Origin: Gracilibacillus alcaliphilus
GTDB lineage: Bacteria; Bacillota; Bacilli; Bacillales; Amphibacillaceae
Length of the DNA: 17,035 bases
Direction of reading: 5' to 3'
Assembly: GCF_016909015.1 (NCBI RefSeq)
Contig: NZ_JAFBFA010000056.1
Span: 1 to 17,035, forward strand
Translations under genes and position numbers: made by a program
In this document: one piece after another, positions 1-7,295 of the stretch
Layout: every line of letters starts with the position of its first letter
Position numbering within the stretch: the stretch's first letter is position 1
The notes under the pieces: model-generated
Databases searched by the model: none
What the model saw: the letters and a program-made list of their open reading frames with translations, nothing else
What the model was told of the DNA's origin: nothing

Positions 1-22
1 GTTTGGTCATTCTTTTAGACAT
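1..22 (-). CDS. 5' end of a leftward gene of unknown function (partial)
   Basis: An ATG on the minus strand (bases 20-22) opens a frame reading MSKRMTK before the window ends. A GGGAG ribosome site (bases 31-35) lies 8 bases upstream of the ATG. Seven codons are too few to assign a family. The call rests only on the start codon and well-spaced ribosome site, with a 250-base non-coding region behind it. Confidence 0.5.
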
Positions 23-135
23 ACAAAATACTCCCTTCATAATAGGTGAGAATTTTTATTATTTCTCTGTCTACTATAAAGGGAGCATATCACATCATCC
101 ATCTACTCTCGCTTTTTCTAACTTCTATGCCACAA

Positions 136-230
136 CTCATATGTTGCAGCATGAAGTCACAATGTGAGTCAGTAAAGCCGTTTTTCTTTTTCATAGTATA
201 AGAAAGCATAAAAATTGGCTGCAACATGAG
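136..230. repeat. Spaced inverted repeat (TGTTGCAGC / GCTGCAACA)
   Basis: Left arm 136-150 contains CTCA-TA-TGTTGCAGC and right arm 218-230 reads GCTGCAACATGAG. The arms match over 13 bases apart from a two-base bulge and are 67 bases apart. They lie in the gap between blaI and the leftward gene at the window edge. The role is unknown: spaced operator, RNA structure in the upstream leader, or a relic of a mobile element. I see no gene in the rest of 23-273. Confidence 0.5.
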
Positions 231-273
231 GGAGTTATCAAAAAGTGGGTGATGGAATCATCCATAAGCATCG

Positions 274-663
274 TTATTTTTCCCTTTTATTTGGTTTTTC
301 GTCTAAAATCGATCTTAATTCCTCGATATCCTTGTCAGATAATGAGTCCTCTTCTATAAATTGAACCAGCATGGATTTTACTGTCCCGCCATATATGCGC
401 TTTACGAAGGATTCGGTTTCCGCACGCTGACAGTCCTCTTGAGAATAAAGTGGATAAAAGGTATATACACGCTGATCTTTATTAACTCCAACGACCTTTT
501 TATGAACTAATCGATCTAACAAGGTCCGTACTGTTTTCGCTTTCCAATCTGTTTTCTCCTGTAAGGAGGCAATGACTTCGCTTGCGGCTTGTGGCGAATT
601 CTGCCACAGTACATTCATCACTTCCCATTCTGCTTCCGAGATACTTGGTACTTTTTGAGACAT
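274..663 (-). CDS. blaI: BlaI/MecI-family transcriptional repressor
   Basis: A 129-residue protein of normal family length. Residues 5-70 form the winged-helix DNA-binding domain (ISEAEWEVMNVLW, then KTVRTLLDRLVHK as recognition region). Residues 75-125 form the helical dimerisation and proteolysis domain. In this family the dimer binds TACA-N2-TGTA operators and is cleaved at Asn101-Phe102 after BlaR1 is activated; here that position is Gln101-Phe102. The start has AAAGGAG about 10 bases upstream. It follows blaR1 by 19 bases on the same strand, so the two are probably co-transcribed. It should repress both the bla-pbp unit and its own operon, since the operators lie between them at 2669-2799. 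Confidence 0.93.
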   Translation of the reverse strand: MSQKVPSISEAEWEVMNVLWQNSPQAASEVIASLQEKTDWKAKTVRTLLDRLVHKKVVGVNKDQRVYTFYPLYSQEDCQRAETESFVKRIYGGTVKSMLVQFIEEDSLSDKDIEELRSILDEKPNKREK

Positions 664-682
664 ATATCTTTTTCTCCTTTCT

Positions 683-2461
683 TTAATTATATATTTGTTT
701 ATCCCGCAAAATAGATAGGGTTATTTCGGCTGCCGTACTTCCCGAGGCATTCTCTTTATCTTGGATATTGGTTGCGAAGAAATACGTATTTGTTTCTGTC
801 TCGACAAAACCAATGAACCAGCCGTTTATACCTTTGCCATTAACATTTCCTGTTCCGGTTTTACCATAGAGAACAGCACCATCCTTTTCCTCAATCTGAA
901 GTGCGTTTTTGATCGTTTGGATATTATTTCCCTGGAAATTAAAGGTGTTGTTATAGAAAGACTGTAACAATTCTACTTGTTCCACTGGAGAAATCTTCAA
1001 ACTAGATTCCAGCCAATATTGGTCTAAACCCCCGGACATGTCTTGATTTCCATAATGGATTTGCTGGATATAGGATTGAATCGCCTTTTGCCCAGTTTCT
1101 TTATCTATTTCTTGGAAATACCAATTGACAGAATGAGCAAAAGCTGTTGCTAGGTTTTGGTTCTCATTCCATTTATCAAAAGGCTGTTTGGTACCATCCC
1201 ATTCGATTGTATTTTGTTCACTTGTTATCACACCTTCTTCTAATCCAAACAGGCCGATATATATCTTATAGGTAGAATCAGGTGAAATTCTCGTTGTACT
1301 ATGATCCTTGTTATGAATATGGTAGGTATCTGCTTGCACATCATATAGTACAAAACTGCTTTGATAATTATCAAAATACGTACTTAGATCTTCGTAAACG
1401 GTTTGTTCATGATGGAAATAATTATACCGATCATTGCCGCTTGCCAGGGCAGATACGAATGGGATTTGACTGGCTACAAATAGTCCAACCAGCAGAAAGA
1501 TCCCGATGCTTTTCATCTTCAACAGTTTGGACTCTGTTTGAAAAGAGGCAATTTCCTGCACTCGTCTTTTGATTTGCTTCTTTGATCCATTTAATTGATT
1601 AGCCAGCCGATTGTAACGATAGGTTGCTTTTTGCTCAATAAAATGGATAATCGTGTGTCCGTATTTTCTATAACTGTGAGCATCTAAAGATTTCAAGACG
1701 GCTATATCGCATGCAATTTCACGATCCAGCCGCATTGCTTTGAACGCAATCCAAACCAAGGGATTAAACCAATAAATAATTTGGTAGAAGGCCATGACAT
1801 AACTGGTTGGTATATCTTTGTATTTATAGTGATTTAGTTCATGTAAGAAGATATGTTTTATATCATCCTTAGATAACCATTCTTCAAAGTTCTGCGGCAG
1901 TACAACATAGGTTTTAATCAATCCGAATGTTAACGGAGAGCGAACCCGCTGCGAAACTCCCAGTGTGATATTTTTTGAGATTTTCAGCTGTTGCTTACAT
2001 TTTTCAAAAAGAGTAATGATCTCTTCCGTTTCTACTTTAGAGATAGATTGTTTAATTTCTCTTAATTGGAACCATGCATGAATAGAAAAAGCGGTAAAAA
2101 GTATAACGCCAGCAATCCACACGCTTGCGATAACTATATTTAATAGCTCTGTGTTAGTTTGATGAACCGTTACAGAAAAGTCCTGCATCCAATTCGTGTT
2201 TGTTATTTCACCTGAACCGTTCTTTCCTGTTTCAAAACTCATATCTGCAGATGAGCCGCTGGCAAATGGACTAAATATATTAATGATTGGCATAAAGTGG
2301 CTTGGGATAAGCGGAATGGTTAAAGCGATCAGAAGTAAGAACCACAAGTTGTACTGCCATTTGGCAGATAGCTGTCGTTGGAATATTCTTTTTACAATCA
2401 TAATAAATCCCGCTGTAATAGAAGAAACAATAAAACCTATTACAAGATTTGTAACAAACAT
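683..2461 (-). CDS. blaR1: BlaR1/MecR1-type beta-lactam sensor and signal-transducing metalloprotease
   Basis: Membrane receptor of about 592 residues. The N-terminal half has hydrophobic helices (near 2-22, 38-58, 107-130 and after about 318) and a zinc protease motif HELNH (207-211), followed by DREIACD, which carries the likely third ligand. The C-terminal extracellular half is a penicillin-binding sensor domain with STYK (396-399), SVN (444-446) and KTG (534-536). In characterised homologues, acylation of the STYK serine by a beta-lactam activates the cytosolic protease and leads to BlaI cleavage. I chose the internal ATG at 2461 because GGAG lies 9 bases upstream; an ATG at 2476 adds five residues but lacks a clear ribosome site. 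All motifs are intact, so the sensor looks functional. Divergent from the beta-lactamase it should control. Confidence 0.94.
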   Translation of the reverse strand: MFVTNLVIGFIVSSITAGFIMIVKRIFQRQLSAKWQYNLWFLLLIALTIPLIPSHFMPIINIFSPFASGSSADMSFETGKNGSGEITNTNWMQDFSVTVHQTNTELLNIVIASVWIAGVILFTAFSIHAWFQLREIKQSISKVETEEIITLFEKCKQQLKISKNITLGVSQRVRSPLTFGLIKTYVVLPQNFEEWLSKDDIKHIFLHELNHYKYKDIPTSYVMAFYQIIYWFNPLVWIAFKAMRLDREIACDIAVLKSLDAHSYRKYGHTIIHFIEQKATYRYNRLANQLNGSKKQIKRRVQEIASFQTESKLLKMKSIGIFLLVGLFVASQIPFVSALASGNDRYNYFHHEQTVYEDLSTYFDNYQSSFVLYDVQADTYHIHNKDHSTTRISPDSTYKIYIGLFGLEEGVITSEQNTIEWDGTKQPFDKWNENQNLATAFAHSVNWYFQEIDKETGQKAIQSYIQQIHYGNQDMSGGLDQYWLESSLKISPVEQVELLQSFYNNTFNFQGNNIQTIKNALQIEEKDGAVLYGKTGTGNVNGKGINGWFIGFVETETNTYFFATNIQDKENASGSTAAEITLSILRDKQIYN

Positions 2462-2603
2462 AATGTTCGTCTCCATTCTTTAGTTTCAGTTAATTTTATT
2501 CCAGTGCAATTGTCCGTAAGACTCCCATTTCAAGTTTTTTTGAATTTAAAGATGTCTCTAAATAGGGGATAATGGACGCTAACACTCCGATAAGTCATGC
2601 ACC

Positions 2604-2651
2604 CCATCAGCAGGGGAAAGAGTAACAACCCCTGTTGATGGCAGTTTTTTT
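2604..2651 (+). terminator. Strong rightward intrinsic terminator between blaR1 and bla
   Basis: A 13-pair stem, CCATCAGCAGGGG (2604-2616) with CCCCTGTTGATGG (2629-2641), has one G-U pair and a 12-base loop. It is followed by CAG and seven T. The T tract is on the plus strand, yet no plus-strand gene lies upstream. On the minus strand the same hairpin falls in the blaR1 leader without a T tract. Confidence 0.8.
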
Positions 2652-2658
2652 ACAAGAC

Positions 2659-2685
2659 TTTATATGAATTACATTTGTAATACAA
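2659..2685 (-). promoter_or_regulatory. blaR1-blaI promoter with BlaI operator
   Basis: A perfect 12-base palindrome, TTACATTTGTAA (2669-2680), contains TACA-N2-TGTA, the core recognised by BlaI/MecI repressors. On the minus strand it overlaps a promoter-like pair: TTGTAT (2685-2680) and TATAAA (2664-2659), 15 bases apart. A TAAAGT at 17-base spacing is an alternative -10. The position fits autorepression of blaR1-blaI. The operator is clear; the exact promoter hexamers are less certain. Confidence 0.75.
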
Positions 2686-2755
2686 TTGATTCTAGCATGC
2701 TAAAGCTGAGTTATCAACAGGCAGCCTAAAAATCAACAAGGGTAAAAAAAGGTAA

Positions 2756-2799
2756 TTGACATATATGGACTACATGTGTAGTATTGTATTACGAGTGTA
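2756..2799 (+). promoter_or_regulatory. Beta-lactamase promoter with two BlaI operators
   Basis: TTGACA (2756-2761), a 17-base spacer and TAGTAT (2779-2784) make a strong sigma-A promoter. TACATGTGTA (2771-2780) is an exact TACA-N2-TGTA operator covering the spacer and the edge of the -10. A second, one-mismatch site, TACGAGTGTA (2790-2799), covers the expected transcription start. Bound repressor would block polymerase, so strong expression is expected only after induction. Confidence 0.85.
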
Positions 2800-2828
2800 G
2801 TCTAAAACTTTTGAGGAGGAAACGTAAA

Positions 2829-3758
2829 ATGATGATTTTTAGAATGGATGTTATTAAAAAAGGGCTATCTCTATTGTTATTGGTTGCAATAATAGGGTTG
2901 GCTGGATGTTCCCATACTGCAGAAAGTAATAATACAGATTCAAAATCATCTGAGACAACCAGTAAGGATGATGGTGAAGCCTTTGAAGAATTGGAGCAGG
3001 AATTCGATACCAGGCTAGGGGTATATGCAATAGATACCGGATCAGATCAAATAGTAGAATATCGTGCAGATGAAAGGTTTGCGTATGCTTCTACCTTTAA
3101 GGCGTTGGCAGCAGGAGCGATTTTACAGACGAGACCATTGGAAGAATTAGAGAAAGTAATTACGTATAGTGAAGCGGACTTAGTACCGTATTCTCCTATC
3201 ACGGAAAAATATGTAGAAAGTGGAATGACACTTAAAGAAATTAGTGAAGCTGCTATTCAATATAGTGATAATACAGCGGGAAATCTTTTATTTGAAGAAT
3301 TGGGAGGACCTGCTGGTTTTGAAAAAATACTAAGAGAAATAGGTGATGAGACAACCGAAGTAGATCGTATTGAGCCAGATTTAAACGAAGCAACGCCAGG
3401 AGACACTCGTGATACAAGTACACCGGAAGCACTTGCTAAAAATCTTCAAACATATGTCTTAAGCGACTTACTTCCAGACGATAAACGAACACTTTTGATA
3501 GATTGGCTGAAAGGAAATACAACAGGGGACGCATTGATTAGAGCTGGCCTTCCTGACGGTTGGCAAGCCGGGGACAAAACTGGTTCAGGGGGCTATGGTA
3601 CCAGAAATGATATTGCTGTTGTATGGCCTGATGATAACAGAGAACCGATTGTTATCGCTATTCTTTCTAGTCAAGCCGAACAGGACGCAGATTATAATGA
3701 TCAACTGATCGAAAAAACCACCAAAGTTGTGATAGAACAGCTAGACATGGCTGAATAA
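2829..3758 (+). CDS. Class A beta-lactamase, predicted lipoprotein
   Basis: Hydrolyses the beta-lactam ring through an acyl-serine intermediate, outside the cytoplasmic membrane. The 309-residue protein has a signal peptide ending in the lipobox LAGC (Cys27) and a polar linker to about residue 50. Class A motifs follow: STFK (88-91, nucleophile and general base), SDN (146-148), EPDLN (182-186, the omega-loop glutamate) and KTG (250-252). ATG 2829 was chosen because GAGGAGGA lies just upstream; the frame extends to a TTG at 2784, but that falls on the -10 element. A pbp gene follows after 15 bases, so the two are likely co-transcribed under BlaI control. Cys27 predicts membrane anchoring, as in the Bacillus licheniformis PenP type. 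The catalytic set is complete. I cannot assign the substrate range or a named subtype. Confidence 0.95.
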   Translation: MMIFRMDVIKKGLSLLLLVAIIGLAGCSHTAESNNTDSKSSETTSKDDGEAFEELEQEFDTRLGVYAIDTGSDQIVEYRADERFAYASTFKALAAGAILQTRPLEELEKVITYSEADLVPYSPITEKYVESGMTLKEISEAAIQYSDNTAGNLLFEELGGPAGFEKILREIGDETTEVDRIEPDLNEATPGDTRDTSTPEALAKNLQTYVLSDLLPDDKRTLLIDWLKGNTTGDALIRAGLPDGWQAGDKTGSGGYGTRNDIAVVWPDDNREPIVIAILSSQAEQDADYNDQLIEKTTKVVIEQLDMAE

Positions 3759-3773
3759 GAAGAAGGTGGAGAA

Positions 3774-5771
3774 ATGAAATCCGTGAGAACGATTATTGTT
3801 ATAGTGTTCCTGCTTATTTTAACAGCCGGATGCACGAAGGAAGAAGATCCAACTGAAGTATTTGACGCCTATCTTTCCAATTGGAAAGATGGGAACTTTC
3901 AGGCCATGTATGAACAGCTTTCTGAGGAAGTGAAAGGTAACATAACAGAGGAAGCGTTTATCGAACGCTATCAAAATATCTATAATGGAATAGAAGCTGC
4001 AAATGTAAAGATAATTTCAACAGCAGGTCAGCTTGAGCAGGAAAAGTTGAAAGAAGACGTGGTTACTTTTCCCTATAAAGTGGAGATGGATACCATTGCT
4101 GGTCCTGTTGAATATAGTCATCAAGTGACCTTAGAACAAGGTGATGCAAATGTATGGCTGATCAAATGGAATTCTTCACAGATTTTTCCGCAACTAAGTG
4201 AAGGTGAAAAAGTAGGGGTTCAAACATTAAAAGCGGAAAGAGGAGAATTAAAAGATAAAAATGATCAAGGGCTGGCAATCAATGATGAGGCAACAGTAAT
4301 AGGTCTCATACCTGGCGAGATGGAAGAAGACACAGAAACATCAAAAGAAAAGTTGGCAGAAGGACTGGGGATTTCTGTGGAGGAAATAAACAGTGCTTTA
4401 GCGGCTTCCTGGGTAACGCCTGAAGTATTTGTGCCGATCCAGACACTTCCTATTGAGAATGATGAGATAGATTCATATTTAGACATCCCAGGAGTAAGTT
4501 CACAGTCGATCACGGTCCGGACTTATCCATTAGGTGCTGCTGCTGCTCATTTAACTGGTTATGTACGTGAAGTGACCGCTGAACAATTGGAGGAGTTAGA
4601 AGGGTACCAAACCGGAGATATGGTAGGAAATGCCGGTTTGGAAAAGCTTTTTGAAAAGAAATTAAGAGGTCATAATGGCAGCCATATTTATATAACTGAT
4701 AGAGATGGGGATTTTAAGGAAACCATAGCAAAAACAGAACCAGTAGACGGGGAAGATATTCAATTAACCATTGATATCGATTTACAGCAGCAAATATATA
4801 AACAATTGGAAGGGGACGCCGGAACATCTATTGCTTTAGATCCGGATACGGGGAAGGTATTATCCTTGGTCAGTTCACCTGCCTATGATCCGAATGCCTT
4901 TGTAAGAGGATTATCCGATGAACAGTGGAAAGAATGGAACGAGGACACTAATGAACCATTTTTAAATCGTTTTACAAGCCGTTATGCGCCTGGTTCCGTA
5001 TTTAAGACAATTACAGCGTCTATCGGATTGGAGACAGGAGTGACGAATTCAGATAAAATCAGACAGATTGATGGTCTTTATTGGGCAAAGGACGATTCGT
5101 GGGGAGATTATTATGTAACACGTGTACACGACAAGACGGACATCAATCTGCGGGCTGCCTTTGTATATTCTGATAATATCTATTTTGCACAAGAAGCATT
5201 GGAGATGGGCAAGGACGTTTTTCTAAAAGAGGCAGCAGCATTTGGATTTGGGGAAGAAATTCCTTTCCCATTCTCTATCCCCCCTTCCAGTCTGACCAAT
5301 AATGGAGAGATAGGCAGTGAGGTACAACTGGCTGATACAGCATACGGACAGGGTGAAGTGATGATGAGTCCGTTGCACCTTGCACTATCGTATACCCCTT
5401 ACCTCAATGAAGGAGATTTGTTATACCCTTCTCTAATAGCAGGGGAAGAGCCTGAGATTTGGAAGGAAGCACTTATTGATAAAGGCACAGCGAATCTAAT
5501 TCGGGATAATTTGATTCAAGTCGTTGAAGATCCCAATGGAACAGCACACCGTACCTATATCCCAGGTATAAATATAGGCGGGAAATCGGGAACTGCAGAA
5601 ATAAAAGGAAGTAAAGAAGATGATAATGGAAATGAGAATGGCTGGTTTGTCGGTTTTCATCCAGACAAACCTAAGCTGCTATTGGTTATGATGGTAGAGG
5701 ATGTCAAAGAACGGGGTGGCAGCAGTTATGTTATTTCAAAAGCGAAACATGTTTTGGAGTATATGCAGTAA
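3774..5771 (+). CDS. MecA/PbpC-type class B penicillin-binding protein (transpeptidase)
   Basis: Cross-links peptidoglycan at the outer face of the membrane. The 665 residues follow the PBP2a/PBP3 plan: signal with lipobox-like TAGC (Cys20), an NTF2-like MecA N-terminal domain (about 28-140), a dimerisation domain (about 150-310, with LKAERGEL and the HLTGYVR region) and a transpeptidase domain (about 340-660) with SVFK (408-411), SDN (466-468) and KSGT (604-607). By remembered comparison it is closer to B. subtilis PbpC than to staphylococcal MecA, but full-length homologous to both. GGTGGAG precedes the ATG, 15 bases after the beta-lactamase stop, so it should share the BlaI-controlled transcript. 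That coupling implies a low-affinity, inducible role in beta-lactam tolerance. Low drug affinity is inferred from family and context, not visible in the sequence. Confidence 0.92.
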   Translation: MKSVRTIIVIVFLLILTAGCTKEEDPTEVFDAYLSNWKDGNFQAMYEQLSEEVKGNITEEAFIERYQNIYNGIEAANVKIISTAGQLEQEKLKEDVVTFPYKVEMDTIAGPVEYSHQVTLEQGDANVWLIKWNSSQIFPQLSEGEKVGVQTLKAERGELKDKNDQGLAINDEATVIGLIPGEMEEDTETSKEKLAEGLGISVEEINSALAASWVTPEVFVPIQTLPIENDEIDSYLDIPGVSSQSITVRTYPLGAAAAHLTGYVREVTAEQLEELEGYQTGDMVGNAGLEKLFEKKLRGHNGSHIYITDRDGDFKETIAKTEPVDGEDIQLTIDIDLQQQIYKQLEGDAGTSIALDPDTGKVLSLVSSPAYDPNAFVRGLSDEQWKEWNEDTNEPFLNRFTSRYAPGSVFKTITASIGLETGVTNSDKIRQIDGLYWAKDDSWGDYYVTRVHDKTDINLRAAFVYSDNIYFAQEALEMGKDVFLKEAAAFGFGEEIPFPFSIPPSSLTNNGEIGSEVQLADTAYGQGEVMMSPLHLALSYTPYLNEGDLLYPSLIAGEEPEIWKEALIDKGTANLIRDNLIQVVEDPNGTAHRTYIPGINIGGKSGTAEIKGSKEDDNGNENGWFVGFHPDKPKLLLVMMVEDVKERGGSSYVISKAKHVLEYMQ

Positions 5772-5861
5772 AGTGGAAACATTAGCTTTCCTTCGCGAAA
5801 CTCAACAGACTGTTTGATATTCACTTCATGAAACACAACGGAAGGATAAGGCAGTTGCCAG

Positions 5862-6638
5862 TTAGAATCTCTTCCTTACCTTCCGTTTCATCCAATCATA
5901 AATGATGGCATTGCATTCCATATAATGTCTTGTAGGTACTTGATGTGCAGAGTGATGTACATAGGCAACATCCACATCCTTCACATAACGACGGAACCCA
6001 TATTGACCCTGATGGATATAGAAGTCTTGATCACCGTAAATCAGCAAAAGTGGTACCTTTACCCGTGATAATTGTTTCGTTAAATCAGATTTATACCCCA
6101 GCTGGTATTGTTGTTTTAATAAGTCTGTATCTGTTTTCTTTACGGCCAGCTCTAATGCCTTTGCCTCTTGGCGGTTAGGGAAATGGCTCAACGCCAGCCC
6201 TTTTGCTAAGATGGGGATACCATGGTATTTGGCGATTGCAATACCAACTAAATACTCGACTTTCAGCAGCCAATTGCTGGGATGGTAGAACCCATCGATT
6301 AAAATAAGGCCAAGTACTTGCTCCGGATATTGAAGGGCAAATTGTTGGGCAAAAAGACTACCATTCGAATATCCTGCAATAACCGCTTGCTTGATCTGAG
6401 TTGCTGCGAAGATACGGTTTATATCTTCCAAACAATCAGTAAGTGTCAAGTTGTCCCCACCCGATTCACTCTCTCCGTCCCCGCGATGATCAAACGTAAT
6501 TACCGTAAAGAACTCCGCTAACTCTTGCTGATAACGAAAAGTTAAATGACCCATTGCTGGTGGAGGAATAAATAAGATAGGGACACCATGCCCTGTTTTT
6601 TCATAATATAAAGAAGGGTTTGTTTTCGTAAAAGGCAT
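5862..6638 (-). CDS. Alpha/beta-fold hydrolase, substrate unknown
   Basis: A 258-residue single-domain hydrolase. The nucleophile elbow is GYSNGS (Ser91), the acid is in YGDQDFYIH (Asp205 or Asp203) and the histidine is in HSAHQVP (His232). FIPPPAMG (24-31) is the oxyanion-hole loop region, and FDHRGDGES (49-57) is typical of this superfamily. I chose the ATG at 6638 because GGAG lies 8 bases upstream; the frame extends 20 codons further without a ribosome site. No signal peptide, so cytoplasmic. It converges with the penicillin-binding protein gene and has no partner gene. Esterase, lactonase or proline-iminopeptidase-like activity are all possible. Confidence 0.85.
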   Translation of the reverse strand: MPFTKTNPSLYYEKTGHGVPILFIPPPAMGHLTFRYQQELAEFFTVITFDHRGDGESESGGDNLTLTDCLEDINRIFAATQIKQAVIAGYSNGSLFAQQFALQYPEQVLGLILIDGFYHPSNWLLKVEYLVGIAIAKYHGIPILAKGLALSHFPNRQEAKALELAVKKTDTDLLKQQYQLGYKSDLTKQLSRVKVPLLLIYGDQDFYIHQGQYGFRRYVKDVDVAYVHHSAHQVPTRHYMECNAIIYDWMKRKVRKRF

Positions 6639-6770
6639 ATCGTCAGCTCCATATATTACAATTTTGAACACGCATTTAAAGTGTAAACCATTTTTCAATA
6701 TTTATTCTTGTGGATCGTTTGCAATCGCTTCCGCCATTCAGAGGGGGGTGGATAAATAAACTTTTTAGCC

Positions 6771-6799
6771 TTCTGTAACAAAAAATGTTATAGTATAAA
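6771..6799 (+). promoter_or_regulatory. ysmB-racE promoter with putative MarR operator
   Basis: TATAAA (6794-6799) with a weak TTCTGT 17 bases upstream (6771-6776) forms a likely promoter. TAACA (6776-6780), five A and TGTTA (6786-6790) make a perfect inverted repeat between the two elements, positioned to block polymerase. MarR-family proteins bind such palindromes and often autoregulate, so it is a candidate site for the next gene's product. Confidence 0.5.
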
Positions 6800-6827
6800 T
6801 AGTCTTTGTATGAGGGAGCGCTGGAAG

Positions 6828-7259
6828 TTGACAAAAGAAACAGAACGGATTGCTGATATTGAAAAGGAGTTACGATATATTGCCGGTATTATTAAACAAA
6901 AGGGACGGGAAATTTTACATAATTATCCTGTAACAACACCGCAATTTGTAGCTTTACAGTATCTTCTAGAGCATGGCGACTTAACCTTAGGCGAGTTATC
7001 AAAAAAGATCAATTTGGCCTTTAGTACGACCACAGATTTAGTAGATCGAATGGAGAAAAATGATATTGTCGAGCGTGTGAAAGATACAAAAGATCGCCGA
7101 GTAGTTCGTATCCATTTGTTAGATAAAGGAAGAGAAATTATAAATGAAGTAATTGAAAAAAGACAGAAGTATTTAGGTGAAGTTCTTTCGAATGTTAAAG
7201 AAGAGGATATGGAACAGTTATCCCGGCTACTTCATCTACTTCATAACGAAATGAGATAG
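6828..7259 (+). CDS. ysmB: MarR-family transcriptional regulator (YsmB type)
   Basis: A 143-residue winged-helix regulator. The N- and C-terminal helices form the dimer interface. The central domain (about 37-105) contains TLGELSKKINLAFSTTTDLVDRM as helix-turn-helix and DTKDRRVVRIHL as the wing with the family's conserved DRR. The TTG at 6828 has GGGAG nine bases upstream; an ATG at 6810 would start six codons earlier but has no ribosome site and overlaps that GGGAG. It lies 36 bases upstream of racE and no terminator separates them, so they form a bicistronic unit, as remembered for B. subtilis ysmB-racE. The effector and targets are unknown. Confidence 0.85.
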   Translation: MTKETERIADIEKELRYIAGIIKQKGREILHNYPVTTPQFVALQYLLEHGDLTLGELSKKINLAFSTTTDLVDRMEKNDIVERVKDTKDRRVVRIHLLDKGREIINEVIEKRQKYLGEVLSNVKEEDMEQLSRLLHLLHNEMR

Positions 7260-7295
7260 CAAACGAAAAATGTAAAACTATAAAGAGGCGATAAG

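Noticed and set aside
230..275. Possible terminator hairpin (GATG/CATC) downstream of blaI
   Set aside because: The stem is only four to five pairs with a bulge; the following T run alone is not enough to call a terminator.
2784..2828. Upstream TTG start for the beta-lactamase adding 15 residues
   Set aside because: The TTG overlaps the promoter -10 and would lie at or before the transcription start; the ATG at 2829 has a strong ribosome site and gives a normal lipoprotein signal.
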